From NCBI GenBank assembly GCA_050949415.1, contig JBMNFR010000008.1, positions 16,951 through 80,950 of the forward strand: a stretch of DNA of 64,000 bases. The letters run 5' to 3'. Each line of letters begins with the position of its first letter. Position 1 is the stretch's first letter. The DNA is from JAAZKI01 sp012799905. Its GTDB lineage: Bacteria > Verrucomicrobiota > Lentisphaeria > Oligosphaerales > Oligosphaeraceae. Below, piece by piece: positions 26,941-36,718 of this stretch. The notes beneath the pieces are model-generated. The model ran no database searches. It was not told the origin of the DNA and saw only the letters and a list, made by a program, of their open reading frames with translations. The position numbers and the translations under genes are program-made.

Positions 26941-29010
26941 GTGGCAACTTCAGAAAAAACTTTTCAAAAAACTGTTGTCATCAATCGGGCTATTCCTGGT
27001 TCTGGCAAAACCACGATATCTCGATGCATCAAAGAAACCCTTGAAAGCCGAGGCATTACAGTATCCATCCATTCCACTGATGATTATTTCCTGACTGAGA
27101 CTAGGGCTTATCAGTTCGACCTTTATAAACTCGCTGAGAACCACGCTAAAAACTTGCAGTCTTTCCAGCAAGCTATTGATCGGCGTACAGACTTGGTGAT
27201 TTGCGACAACACGAATTTAGCCCCCTGGGAAGCAGAACCCTATGCGACATACGCCAGAGCGCATCATTACCAGATCATCATTATCAACTATGTCCCCCGG
27301 GAGCTTGTTAAACACCTGGCTGTCCAGCAAGTGACAAACGAAAAAATGGATGCTCATAATATTCCAGAAAAAGAACTAGTCGAAATGATGAAAAGATATC
27401 ACAAATATCATAATTATCTGGATCGATTTCTACCCTCCTGCAATAATAGTGATTACGCCTTTTCATGGTCAAATGAAAAACTGGCTATGACACCAACAGA
27501 CGAACCAATCAAAAACTATGATTATGACCACCTGCTAATAGTCCAGCCAAACGAATTTCATCGGGCCAAAAAGGATATCCCACGCAAAATATTAGCCATG
27601 ATAACAGGAGAAAAAATGACACAAAAAAGTATCCAAGATGAGCGCTTTCTTAAATTAGAATCATACCTCAAAGAAACTCTCCCTAACTTTAAGAAAAAAT
27701 GCCAAGAAAACACCCAGCTTGGCTCAAAAAAATGCGATCTTTTGATCAGCTTGTTAGGGTTTTCCCCAGAAACTACCGTTCTTGCCACCGCAGCCTTGCA
27801 ACCTAAGGAATTGATAGTCATCACTAGTGATGAGGCATTGGAACAAGGACATTATAAACTCTTGGACGACATGATCAGGAAATTTAATTTGTTAGAAAGC
27901 CGCCTGATGAGATATGAAAACCTGAACATTCTTAATCCCCAGCAGATTTATGCATCGGTTGCCCGTCATGCAAACAAGCAAAACGTCTTTGTCGATATTA
28001 CTGGCGGAACGAAAATCATGACCGCAGCCGCAGCCCAGGCAGCCTGGGAAAATAATGCTCAATCCTGTTATATCCATAGCAAGTTTGACAACCGGAAAAA
28101 ACTTCCTGTCTCCGGGACAGAACAGTTGCTGCTGCTGGAAAACCCCAGTGAAGCAAAAGCGAAAGCGTGGCGCAATAAAGGTATTGACGCCTGGAAAAGC
28201 CGGAACTTTTCAATGGCCAGAGATGCTTTCGAAACAAGCGAGCAGCTCAATCCTGATCCAAGTTTTGATGAAATCGCACAGCAGCTATGTACTTTTTATG
28301 AATATCTGTTTAATTTCGATGTCAAAAAACTCGAAGAACCTCTGAAGGAAATTAAAAAAACTATAGCAAAAACGGCTATGGAAAAGATATTAAAAAGGAA
28401 CAATTTCAGGATTCAGTTGCAGAATCTTATTGAGTTATTTGATAAACCGGATCCCTTGGCTGATTCTAACACGAAAATCGCGGCGTTTTTGTCTCTTGCA
28501 CAAGAGTATTCCAAGTTAGGGCGGTATGAATTTGCAGGTCTGTTGGCTTACCGAGCCATCGAGGAACTGGTTGACGTTGGATTGCGCCAGTTATCGAAGG
28601 AAGGAAACTTTGATCGGAAAGAACCAAAATACGAAAACCTTACTGATAATTTCAAAGAACTCGAAGAAAAATTCCTCGACCTGTGCGGCAATCGCCTCCC
28701 ACCAAGAGTCGCCTTAGCAGATGGATACGCATTGCTCATAATACTGAAGCCTGAGCAGTATGAAAATGTCTTCGAAGGCGAAAAAATGAAACCTGCTCGT
28801 GTGCTGAAAAAAATTTCGGGAATATGTTCCTCTCGGAATCAATCAATCCTTGCGCATGGAAATAACCCGCTTGGCGAGACTAATTTCCAAGCGATAAATA
28901 ACTTGGCGAAAAGTATCTACAAAATCATTACTAAAGAAGACATTACCCCCCTGATAGAAAAAATTACACCTCCTCGGCTCGGAGAACTCATCGAGCAACC
29001 AAATGCCTAA
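26941..29010 (+). CDS. Fusion of P-loop polynucleotide-kinase-like domain with CARF (Cas02710-like) and HEPN domains
   Basis: The 689-residue protein starts at a GTG. Residues about 10-160 form a P-loop domain like NEDD4BP2/polynucleotide kinases, with Walker A GSGKTT (20-25), STDDYF and CDNTNL followed by WE...PY. Residues about 240-400 are a Rossmann-like CARF domain of the TIGR02710 type with DITGGTKIM at about 351-359. The remainder is alpha-helical and ends in a HEPN domain with RNQSILAHG (R-x6-H, about 632-639). CARF-HEPN proteins are cyclic-oligoadenylate-activated ribonucleases of type III CRISPR systems. The added kinase could modify RNA ends made by HEPN; this is inference. Base composition is more AT-rich than its neighbours, suggesting transfer. 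It is 0.9 kb upstream of cmr2. Confidence 0.8.
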   Translation: MATSEKTFQKTVVINRAIPGSGKTTISRCIKETLESRGITVSIHSTDDYFLTETRAYQFDLYKLAENHAKNLQSFQQAIDRRTDLVICDNTNLAPWEAEPYATYARAHHYQIIIINYVPRELVKHLAVQQVTNEKMDAHNIPEKELVEMMKRYHKYHNYLDRFLPSCNNSDYAFSWSNEKLAMTPTDEPIKNYDYDHLLIVQPNEFHRAKKDIPRKILAMITGEKMTQKSIQDERFLKLESYLKETLPNFKKKCQENTQLGSKKCDLLISLLGFSPETTVLATAALQPKELIVITSDEALEQGHYKLLDDMIRKFNLLESRLMRYENLNILNPQQIYASVARHANKQNVFVDITGGTKIMTAAAAQAAWENNAQSCYIHSKFDNRKKLPVSGTEQLLLLENPSEAKAKAWRNKGIDAWKSRNFSMARDAFETSEQLNPDPSFDEIAQQLCTFYEYLFNFDVKKLEEPLKEIKKTIAKTAMEKILKRNNFRIQLQNLIELFDKPDPLADSNTKIAAFLSLAQEYSKLGRYEFAGLLAYRAIEELVDVGLRQLSKEGNFDRKEPKYENLTDNFKELEEKFLDLCGNRLPPRVALADGYALLIILKPEQYENVFEGEKMKPARVLKKISGICSSRNQSILAHGNNPLGETNFQAINNLAKSIYKIITKEDITPLIEKITPPRLGELIEQPNA

Positions 29011-29895
29011 TACTTTGACTTATAGTTCATCCAAAAAACACAGTTCAAGTCTTGCGAAGAGAGAAAAGAACCGCGATTCCTTTCCTCCCCTTCGCGCTTT
29101 CATAATACAGAAAAATGTTAGACGAGGCTTTTCAGATGCCCTTTTATTAATGCGGCCTCCCAACGAAATCATGGTAGAAGACGGGATTCAACAAAACACG
29201 ATAGCTGGGGTGTCTTCCAAATTTTCAGGATGGCCTCATTGGTGAGGCATAGCTGAAATGGAATGACACCCCTACGATTTTTTATGGCTGACTGCCATGA
29301 GAAATCAACACCACCGTAAACCACTTTGCAGCGAATTGCAAATTTCACACAGGCCTCTCCCTGCCCCCGCAAAAAACAACTTTTTTCAAAAAAAATATCG
29401 CAACCGTTGGAAAAACGCTTCTTGGTCGTCCTATATGTGATATGAAGGAGGCATGAGCAAATCACTTGAACGTAATCGGCCAGCCGCTGATAATCACCTT
29501 TTGCTGCCTGCCTGCGAATGCTCATGAAAAACCAGTGTCTTCGCTCCTCTGTCCACTAAAGCCCACTTCAGTCCACGTCCACTCACCACTAAAGTCCACT
29601 TCAGTCCACAGTCCATCGTCTACTGATGTCCATAAAAGTCCACATTACGTCCATTGTCCACTGTCCACTAAAGTGCCTTACCCGGGGAGCCTAGCTCCGC
29701 AGCTTACCGGAACCCCAAGTATCAATCAGTGGCCGATTACCTTGAACCACAGAATTCAGTAACCACAGCTTGCATTATCCAAGAATGACAATATTTTCGA
29801 AAAATCCACCCTGATCCCTTTTTTAGTTTATTTCCACCTCGGTTTTTCCCTTATTTCGTTTAGGTTTCATCATAATTTCAAAGGAGTTACGCAGT
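29011..29895. repeat. 885-bp region upstream of the cmr operon with the second GTCCAC element
   Basis: No convincing gene is present. About 29530-29735 is a copy of the GTCCAC-rich dispersed element also found at 11215-11425. A fragment near 29055-29105 resembles the hairpin element at 26188-26222. The last 100 nt, AT-rich, probably hold the cmr promoter. AAGGAG at 29880-29885 is the ribosome binding site for cmr2. Confidence 0.55.
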
Positions 29896-32736
29896 ATGTC
29901 GACACAAAGATTCTGGAAAACGAAATTAGCGGCTTTTTTGCATGATCCTCCGGACAAATGCCTGGATATTGCTGGTCATGAATCGGCTGCTGAGCTTTTT
30001 CGAGTTGGCGCTGGCCTGGTCAATCCAGAGGATTACGACGGCTGGGCGGTGAAAGCAGCTGATGTGTTCACGTCGGCAGCCGACCGCTTTGGCTTCCCCA
30101 AGAGCAAATGCGCTACAATATATAAGGAAACCGGCACCGGCGCTTTTATCCATCCGCTATCGTCCACCGCCTACGAGCTTGACATCCCCCGCCTGCTGAC
30201 GAGAGCCGGCGAAGTGCATGGCATTCTGCAAAGCGCCATCAACGGCGTTGATCCCGACGACGCACAGACAACGCTGTTTCTCTATTGGCGGCGCTGGCTG
30301 GAAAACTCAGTGACCTCGTTGCCAACCATCAGCCGCGAGCTGGCCTTTCTACCGGCTGACACTCGCATCCCTGACCACACCATCTGGCAGCATAACGCCA
30401 TGGCATCCGCCCTGGCCGGGTGCGCCGTCAATGGCAAATTGCAGCCTGCCCTACTGCTCTTCCAGCTGGGCGGCGTCCAGGAATTCATCAGTCAGGCCCG
30501 CAGCACCCGCGACCTCTGGAGCGGGTCGTACCTGCTGTCTTGGCTGATGGCGCATGCCATGAAAGCAGTCAGCGACCAGGTCGGCGCGGACGCCGTCGTC
30601 TTTCCCAACCTGCGCGGCAATGGCATTTTCGATACCCTGCACCGAGAATCCATATATGAGAAAAAGACGTTCATCAGCCAGGACGGACGCCAGGAAAGCC
30701 TCTGGCAAAGAATGTTGGCCGAAAAAAACAGCATAGACAACAAGCTCAGCGCCGGCCAGGCCAAGCCGGCGACGCAATGGCTGACTACGCCGACGCTCCC
30801 CAATCGCTTTCTGGCCGTAGTCCCCGCTGACCACGCTGAGAGCCTGGCCGAGGCAGCGGCAAACGCCCTGGAACTGGAGTTAAAAACAATCGGCGACGCT
30901 GTCTGGGAGTGGCTGGCCAAGGAGGCCGCCGACTTCGGCAGCCTAGGCATAGAGAACTGGAAGCAACGCTGGGATGCGCAGATACAAGCTTTCCCGCAAA
31001 TCAGCTGGGCCATGCAGCCATGGCTGGGACGCGAGGAATGCCTGCGCGAACTGGAAGCATTGCCAATAAATCAAAAAGGCGATGGCGACACGACGCCGAC
31101 GCCCCTGGAAACGCTCCAAAATACACTCCAGCTAGCCGAAGAATGGCTCGATTTGAACGACCGCGACGTACGCTATTATGCTAACGACAACAAAACTCGC
31201 CTGGATAATCCCGGCATCTTCTGGTCAGCGCATTACGCCCTGGTGGATGCCCGCCTGGCCGCACGACGCAATACACGCGATTTCCAAGCCTGGGAAAATC
31301 CCTGGCCAGAAGCCAGCGTCAAAGACTCACTGTCCGGAAAAGAAGAAATCATCGGCGACGAAGACTTCTGGAAGCAACTGGTCGAAAGATACGGCAGGCC
31401 AAGAGACGGTGATGCCAACGCTGAAGCGGCTGCTGGCCAGGACACGCTGTTGTTTACCGCCCGGGAACACAAATATGGCGCCATGAATCTGATCAAGCGC
31501 CTATGGTGCCGTGAAGACCAAGTGCCCTATCTCCGCGACCGTCTGGGGCTGGATGCCGAGGAATTTCGCCGGGGCATGGGCTTTGACTCTGTCCAGGACG
31601 TGGCCGACCGCAATAAAAATCGTGGCTCATACGTCGCCGTCCTGGCCATGGATGGCGATGAAATGGGCAAGTGGGTCTCAGGAGATAAAGCCCCGCTGTT
31701 TCTTGACCAGCTGTCCGAGCCGGCCCGGAAAGTCCTTGAACCTATTTTGGTAGAGCACGGCTGCGCAGACCTGCGTCGTCAGCTGTCGCCGTCCTATCAC
31801 TTGCAATTCAGCGAGGCGCTGGCCAACTTCGCCACCTGGCTGGCCCGGCCAATCGTCGAAGCCTTTGGCGGACAGCTGGTCTATGCCGGCGGCGACGATG
31901 TGCTGGCAATGCTGCCGGCTGACCAGGCGATCGGCTGCGCCCGAGCGCTGCGCACAGTCTTCCGAGGCGAAGCGCCCGAGAACATGACGTCCATGCCCTT
32001 GAATATCGAAGCGCCCGGCTTTGTCACTGCTGGAGCTGGCTATCCGCTGATGGTTCCGGGTCAGGCCACGGATGTCTCGGTCGGCCTGGCCATCGGCCAT
32101 GAAAAAGCGCCGCTGCAGATGCTGGTGAAAGAGGCGCAAGCCGCCGAAAGCCGAGCCAAGCATGACTATGGCCGCGGCGCCATCGCTTTCTCCCTGTACA
32201 AGCGTTCCGGTGAAATCATCCAATGGGGCTGCAAATGGGACAGCGCCGCCCTGCCGCTGATGGAAACCCTCGACCGTCTCAGCCCATTGCCAAAGCCAGA
32301 CAAACGCACGCCTGCCGACCGTGCGCTAGAAGCCCAAAACGAAGCCAATACCCGCAAATGGGAGCTGTCCGAACGTTTTCCGTATGCCTTGGCAGCACTG
32401 TTAGAGCCGTATCAGCTGCACCGGTCTTTGACCATTGAGATAGAGAACATGCACGCCATCATCGAGCGCGAGGTCGAACACGTCATCTCGCGGCAAGGCA
32501 AATCCTTGCTGGACGCCGCCAGAAAAGACGAGACAGCCAAGCAGCAACTGCAAAGCCTGGAGGATGAGATAGGGGCTTGGCTGAAAGAATGCGTGGATGG
32601 CGAAAACGCGCATCAAAAGCATAAATCTGACGACAAGCCGTCGCCAGAAAACAACGCGGTCGGAAGACTGCAAGACTTTATCCAGCCATTTTTGACTGAA
32701 ACCTTTATCCACCGCGACAACGGAGGTGAACAATGA
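29896..32736 (+). CDS. cmr2: Type III-B Cas10 (Cmr2)
   Basis: The 946-residue protein has the Cmr2 N-terminus with FLHDPPDK (H16-D17), the HD-type site, and a palm domain with an intact GGDD (AGGDDVLAML, residues 665-668). On target RNA binding, Cas10 proteins with GGDD convert ATP to cyclic oligoadenylates, which activate CARF or SAVED effectors. The intact motif fits the many CARF genes in this locus. The gene is first in the cmr operon and overlaps cmr3 by the 4-nt ATGA. Confidence 0.95.
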   Translation: MSTQRFWKTKLAAFLHDPPDKCLDIAGHESAAELFRVGAGLVNPEDYDGWAVKAADVFTSAADRFGFPKSKCATIYKETGTGAFIHPLSSTAYELDIPRLLTRAGEVHGILQSAINGVDPDDAQTTLFLYWRRWLENSVTSLPTISRELAFLPADTRIPDHTIWQHNAMASALAGCAVNGKLQPALLLFQLGGVQEFISQARSTRDLWSGSYLLSWLMAHAMKAVSDQVGADAVVFPNLRGNGIFDTLHRESIYEKKTFISQDGRQESLWQRMLAEKNSIDNKLSAGQAKPATQWLTTPTLPNRFLAVVPADHAESLAEAAANALELELKTIGDAVWEWLAKEAADFGSLGIENWKQRWDAQIQAFPQISWAMQPWLGREECLRELEALPINQKGDGDTTPTPLETLQNTLQLAEEWLDLNDRDVRYYANDNKTRLDNPGIFWSAHYALVDARLAARRNTRDFQAWENPWPEASVKDSLSGKEEIIGDEDFWKQLVERYGRPRDGDANAEAAAGQDTLLFTAREHKYGAMNLIKRLWCREDQVPYLRDRLGLDAEEFRRGMGFDSVQDVADRNKNRGSYVAVLAMDGDEMGKWVSGDKAPLFLDQLSEPARKVLEPILVEHGCADLRRQLSPSYHLQFSEALANFATWLARPIVEAFGGQLVYAGGDDVLAMLPADQAIGCARALRTVFRGEAPENMTSMPLNIEAPGFVTAGAGYPLMVPGQATDVSVGLAIGHEKAPLQMLVKEAQAAESRAKHDYGRGAIAFSLYKRSGEIIQWGCKWDSAALPLMETLDRLSPLPKPDKRTPADRALEAQNEANTRKWELSERFPYALAALLEPYQLHRSLTIEIENMHAIIEREVEHVISRQGKSLLDAARKDETAKQQLQSLEDEIGAWLKECVDGENAHQKHKSDDKPSPENNAVGRLQDFIQPFLTETFIHRDNGGEQ

Positions 32737-34031
32737 CGACCTATCACCTGCAAATGCACCCCCAAGATGTACTGTTTTTGCGCGATGCGCGCCCCATGGC
32801 TGCGGCTGACGCAGGCGCCGGAGCCAACTGGCCCAGGCCAGACCAGCTCTGGAATGCCCTCATTCATCTTTTCCACCGCACCTGGCCGGAACGCCAAGAC
32901 TGGGAAGGCGCAGCGCACACCAAGACCTTGGTCGAACGTAACAACGGACGGCTCAGCTCAGACCGCTTCGGAGCCCTTCAGACCGTCGGGCCATTCCCGA
33001 TGGTCAACGGAACGCCGTATTTCCCCTGCCCGCTTGACCTGGCCGCCAACGAGGCTGGCGAACTGCTGCCCATGCTCCTGACGCCAGCTGGCCAGACTGA
33101 CCTGCCCCCCCTGCTGAAACTGGCCTTCACAACCCCGGTTCTTGGCAAACAATCGCCGCAAGCCTGGATATCGCAGGAGGATTACGCAAGCTACTTGTCA
33201 GGCAAGCCGTTCCGCCCCGCAAAAACAGACCTGTTTTATATCGAGCGCAATATCGGCATCGCCATCAACCCGGAAACCGGCGCGACTATAGACGGGAAAT
33301 TCTACCAGGCCGAATATCTGCGCCTGTGCGAAAACGTCTCCATCGCCTTTCTCGCTTCCTGCGCCATCAAACCCAAAGGCCGCAACGACGGCCTGGTAGA
33401 TGTCCTGGGCAAACTTTCCCTGCCGACGCCGCTGATCATCGGCGGCCAACAGGGCCTGGCAACAGTCGCCAACGCCGCAAAATGGCGTTTGCCAGACGCA
33501 GGCATGCCAAAACCGACTAACCAGCCGCTCCGACTCCGCTGGACCCTCCTCAGCCCAGCGCTTTTCCCAAGCCTGGGAGACAATGCGTCGGCCCACCCTG
33601 GCGGCTGGCTGCCCAACTGGATCGACCCCCAGACCGGCAACGTAATGCTGCCAGCGCCGAACGCTGACAGCGTACGACGCCCCGGCGAAGACCGCCAAGC
33701 CTGGCGAAAACGCCGCCAGCAAGGACGCATCCAGGCAAAGCTGATCGCCGCTCGCATCGGCAAGCCGCTGTACTTTTCCGGCTGGGACCTGCACCAGAAA
33801 GCCAAAGACGGCGATGCAGCCAGCACCGTCGAAGGCGCCAAGCCGACGCAGGCCGCTGTGCCGGCCGGCGCCGTATATGTGTTCGAATGTGAAAACCAAA
33901 ATGCCTTCCAGGCCCTCTGGCAAGCTCTGAACGCCCTGGGGCCTGACCACAGAATCAACCGCCGTTCCTCAATCTTCGGCGAAAAAGGCTTCGGCATCGG
34001 TGTATGCAGCGTGTTCCCAACCAAACAGTAA
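32733..34031 (+). CDS. cmr3: Cmr3 (Cas5-group RAMP protein)
   Basis: The 432-residue protein begins MTTYHLQMHPQDVLFLRDAR, followed by RPDQLWNAL, a typical Cmr3 opening. Its position between cmr2 and cmr4 supports the call. In type III-B complexes Cmr3 binds the 5' handle of the crRNA and contacts Cas10. It is coupled to cmr2 by the ATGA overlap; cmr4 follows after 18 nt with an AAGGAG site. Confidence 0.92.
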   Translation: MTTYHLQMHPQDVLFLRDARPMAAADAGAGANWPRPDQLWNALIHLFHRTWPERQDWEGAAHTKTLVERNNGRLSSDRFGALQTVGPFPMVNGTPYFPCPLDLAANEAGELLPMLLTPAGQTDLPPLLKLAFTTPVLGKQSPQAWISQEDYASYLSGKPFRPAKTDLFYIERNIGIAINPETGATIDGKFYQAEYLRLCENVSIAFLASCAIKPKGRNDGLVDVLGKLSLPTPLIIGGQQGLATVANAAKWRLPDAGMPKPTNQPLRLRWTLLSPALFPSLGDNASAHPGGWLPNWIDPQTGNVMLPAPNADSVRRPGEDRQAWRKRRQQGRIQAKLIAARIGKPLYFSGWDLHQKAKDGDAASTVEGAKPTQAAVPAGAVYVFECENQNAFQALWQALNALGPDHRINRRSSIFGEKGFGIGVCSVFPTKQ

Positions 34032-34049
34032 AAAAGAAGGAGAATTTCC

Positions 34050-34958
34050 ATGCAACAGCAAGTCCTGTCCATCCTCACCCGCACCCCCATGCACGTCGGC
34101 GCCGGCGCATCCGTCGGAGTCGTTGACCTGCCCATCATCAGAGAACGCCACACCGGATACCCGGTCATCCCAGGCTCAAGCCTCAAAGGAGTACTCGCAG
34201 CCTTGTGGAACGACAAGGACAACCTGACGAAAGACAACAAGCGCATCAAGGACAGCGACCTGGAAATCCTTTTCGGACGCGATGACTTTGACAGCAACGA
34301 TGAAGCTAAAAAAGCCCAGGCCGGGAAACTCCTGGTCGGTGAAGCCAAAATCCTCGCCTTCCCAGTGCGCTCCGCCAAAAATGCCTTCGCCTGGTGCACG
34401 TGCCCGACTGTCATCTATCGCCTGCTTCGTGATTTGCAGCCAATCGCCGGCCCGAACCTTCCCAATGACCTGAAGTTGCCCCAGTTGAACGCCGATCAAT
34501 GTCTGGCCGCAGAGGCATTATGCTTCACGGAAAATGGCAGGAAAATCATCCTGGAAGAGTATTGCCTGCAAGCAATCCCGAACAAGGACATTGACCCTGC
34601 CTTGATCGCCGCCCTGGAGAAAATGTCCGAAGACCCAGTGTGGCGACAGGAATTAGGGCAGCACCTGGTGATTCTTTCCAACGAGATGTTCAGCTACTTT
34701 GTCCAGAATGCCTGTGAAATCGCCCAGCATGTAAAAATCGATATTGACACCAACGCTGCGCAGAGTGGCGCTCTGTTCAACCAGGAGAACGTCCCCTCCG
34801 AAACTATGTTTTACGCCCTGATGACCGAAACCAAGGACAAATGCCTGGAGAAGCTGGCGGCAAAACTCAAAGACAATAAGCATATCTTGCAGATTGGCGC
34901 TGATGCGACAACCGGACTGGGATGGTGCACCGTCGAACTGATCGCGGAAAAACAATAA
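34050..34958 (+). CDS. cmr4: Cmr4 (Cas7-group backbone RAMP)
   Basis: The 302-residue protein has the RAMP start RTPMHVGAGASVGVVDLPII and the conserved PGSSLKGVL motif, plus a Cys/Gly end TTGLGWC. Cmr4 forms the helical backbone of the effector and cuts the bound target RNA at regular intervals. A ribosome binding site AGAAGGAGAA precedes it and cmr5 follows after 16 nt. Confidence 0.93.
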   Translation: MQQQVLSILTRTPMHVGAGASVGVVDLPIIRERHTGYPVIPGSSLKGVLAALWNDKDNLTKDNKRIKDSDLEILFGRDDFDSNDEAKKAQAGKLLVGEAKILAFPVRSAKNAFAWCTCPTVIYRLLRDLQPIAGPNLPNDLKLPQLNADQCLAAEALCFTENGRKIILEEYCLQAIPNKDIDPALIAALEKMSEDPVWRQELGQHLVILSNEMFSYFVQNACEIAQHVKIDIDTNAAQSGALFNQENVPSETMFYALMTETKDKCLEKLAAKLKDNKHILQIGADATTGLGWCTVELIAEKQ

Positions 34959-34974
34959 CAACGGAGGAAATGAT

Positions 34975-35334
34975 ATGAGCAAAAATCTTGAACAAATCCG
35001 GGCGCATAATGCCCTGACTGCGGCACAAAACCCCAATCCTCGTCTCCGAGCCGAATATGTCAAAAAAATCCCGGCGATGATCAGCCAAAATGGCCTGCTG
35101 GGAGCCATGGCCTTCGCCTTGGACAAAGGCAATGACTACACAAGCATTTTTTCCGCAGTGCTGACGCACCTATCGTCAGATGAAATCAGGCTCAACCTGG
35201 GAATCGGGCAGGGCGCGGTTCAGAATTTTCTGCTGGCTTTGGCGGGCCAGTCCTCGGCTGTGTTGCGGGCAGTCACTGCGGAAACGCTGGCCTATCTGAA
35301 TTATCTCAGACGCTTTGTTAGCAGGGAGGAATGA
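34975..35334 (+). CDS. cmr5: Cmr5 (Cas11-group small subunit)
   Basis: The 119-residue, mostly helical protein has the Cmr5 features YVKKIPAMISQNGLLGAMAFA and a C-terminal LAYLNYLRRFV. The small subunit lines the inner face of the type III-B complex and contacts target RNA. GGAGGAAATGAT precedes the ATG. It ends just before the cmr6 start. Confidence 0.92.
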   Translation: MSKNLEQIRAHNALTAAQNPNPRLRAEYVKKIPAMISQNGLLGAMAFALDKGNDYTSIFSAVLTHLSSDEIRLNLGIGQGAVQNFLLALAGQSSAVLRAVTAETLAYLNYLRRFVSREE

Positions 35335-35338
35335 GAAG

Positions 35339-36718
35339 ATGCCATTGATAACCTCAACAGACGAAGTCCGCAGGCTTCTGCACCCGAACTACGACAGCTG
35401 TGATTCCTTGACCTTGCGGCTGGAAAAATTCGTGTGCATTGAAAGCGACAACAAGATCGCAGAAATCAAGCGCATCTGTGACTGCGCTGCCCGAAAAGGC
35501 GTGGTTCGGCAGCCGACGCAGTGTTTCCACCGTATTCCCGGCGCCCGGGAGTTTGTCATGCAGCTGCAATCGCGCCTGCTCGTCAATCATTCCGGAGGAA
35601 TCTTGGAAAACACCGGTCTTTGCCTGCATCGCTTCTTTGGTGCGCCGATGGTCCCAGGCAGCAGCTTGAAGGGCATTGCCAGGCGCGTAGCCTTGGATAA
35701 AGTCCGTCAAGCCAAGACTGTATCGGAAAAATCATCCGCACTGCGCCAGACGGCCTTGGCTTTTGGCTGGGCCGACAATGACTGGCAGAAAAATAGCGAC
35801 TTCCAAATCGTCGCCGGCGACGATCTGCAGGCGGTATGGCAAGATTGCGCTTCGTCTTTGCTCAAGGAACTGCATCTGCCTTTGCCTAAAAAATACGAAG
35901 AGACTCCTTGGAAAGCCCTGGGCAGTTTCTGCGGCACGGTGGCATTTTTGCCGGCTGTGGCGGAATGTCCGGAGGGAAGCGGAATTCTTGAAGCCGACCT
36001 GGTCAATTGCCATCACCCAGAATACTATCAATCCACCGATGCAAGGAGGTTGGCGCTAGACATTGAAAATCCTGTCCCGAACTTTTTCCCTGCGGTGCGC
36101 GCCGGACTCGACTTCGTATTCACGCTGGCGCCAACGCCAGGAGCGGCAATGCGTCTGCCAGACATAGACTCGCATCTCAATTTTGCTCAAGACTGCCTGC
36201 GTCGTGGCCTGTCCGAGCATGGCGCCGGCGCTAAAACCAATGCCGGCTATGGGTGGTTTGAAGAAAACCAAACCGCCACTGAGCAATTGGCCCAGCAGCG
36301 GGAAGAAGAGCAAAAGGAGGCAGAGGAAGAGGCGGCTCTGGCCAAGATGACTCCTGAAGAACGTGCCGTCAAGGATTTCGTAGAGAATAAGTTGCAAGCC
36401 AACGACCGCGAAGGCGATTTGAAAGGAAAAATGGCCCGCATCGACCAGCTTCCTGAAGAAGAGCAGCGGATTATTTGCCGAGCAATCCAATTGAATTCCA
36501 ATTTCAAAAAAATTTGGAAAAATGACTGCATAGAAGCCGGTAGAGCCAAAGGACCTGATGACAAAAAATTTGGCAAGGCCTATAAGCGAGTGCAAAAAGT
36601 CTGGCAGGCAGCAAAAAAGTTAGGAGTAGCAGAAGAGTTAAGAAAGGTAGCAGAAAAGTTAGGAGTAGCAGAAGAGTTAAGAAAGGTAGCAGAAAAGTTA
36701 GGAGAGGAAATGCCATGA
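35339..36718 (+). CDS. cmr6: Cmr6 (Cas7-group RAMP) with long C-terminal extension
   Basis: I start at 35339 because GGGAGGA lies 8 nt upstream; a longer frame begins at 35315. The core of about 310 residues has the RAMP motif PGSSLKGIARR and ends with KTNAGYGWFE, as Cmr6 does. A charged helical extension of about 150 residues follows, rich in Glu, Gln and Lys. Its end has an in-frame tandem repeat of LGVAEELRKVAEK (36620-36710). Cmr6 caps the effector near the 3' end of the crRNA. The extension is not part of the usual family. It overlaps cmr1 by ATGA. Confidence 0.92.
   Translation: MPLITSTDEVRRLLHPNYDSCDSLTLRLEKFVCIESDNKIAEIKRICDCAARKGVVRQPTQCFHRIPGAREFVMQLQSRLLVNHSGGILENTGLCLHRFFGAPMVPGSSLKGIARRVALDKVRQAKTVSEKSSALRQTALAFGWADNDWQKNSDFQIVAGDDLQAVWQDCASSLLKELHLPLPKKYEETPWKALGSFCGTVAFLPAVAECPEGSGILEADLVNCHHPEYYQSTDARRLALDIENPVPNFFPAVRAGLDFVFTLAPTPGAAMRLPDIDSHLNFAQDCLRRGLSEHGAGAKTNAGYGWFEENQTATEQLAQQREEEQKEAEEEAALAKMTPEERAVKDFVENKLQANDREGDLKGKMARIDQLPEEEQRIICRAIQLNSNFKKIWKNDCIEAGRAKGPDDKKFGKAYKRVQKVWQAAKKLGVAEELRKVAEKLGVAEELRKVAEKLGEEMP

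Noticed and set aside
29169..29525. 118-residue minus-strand frame before the cmr operon
   Set aside because: It has no ribosome binding site and no recognisable motif, and lies partly in dispersed repeat DNA.
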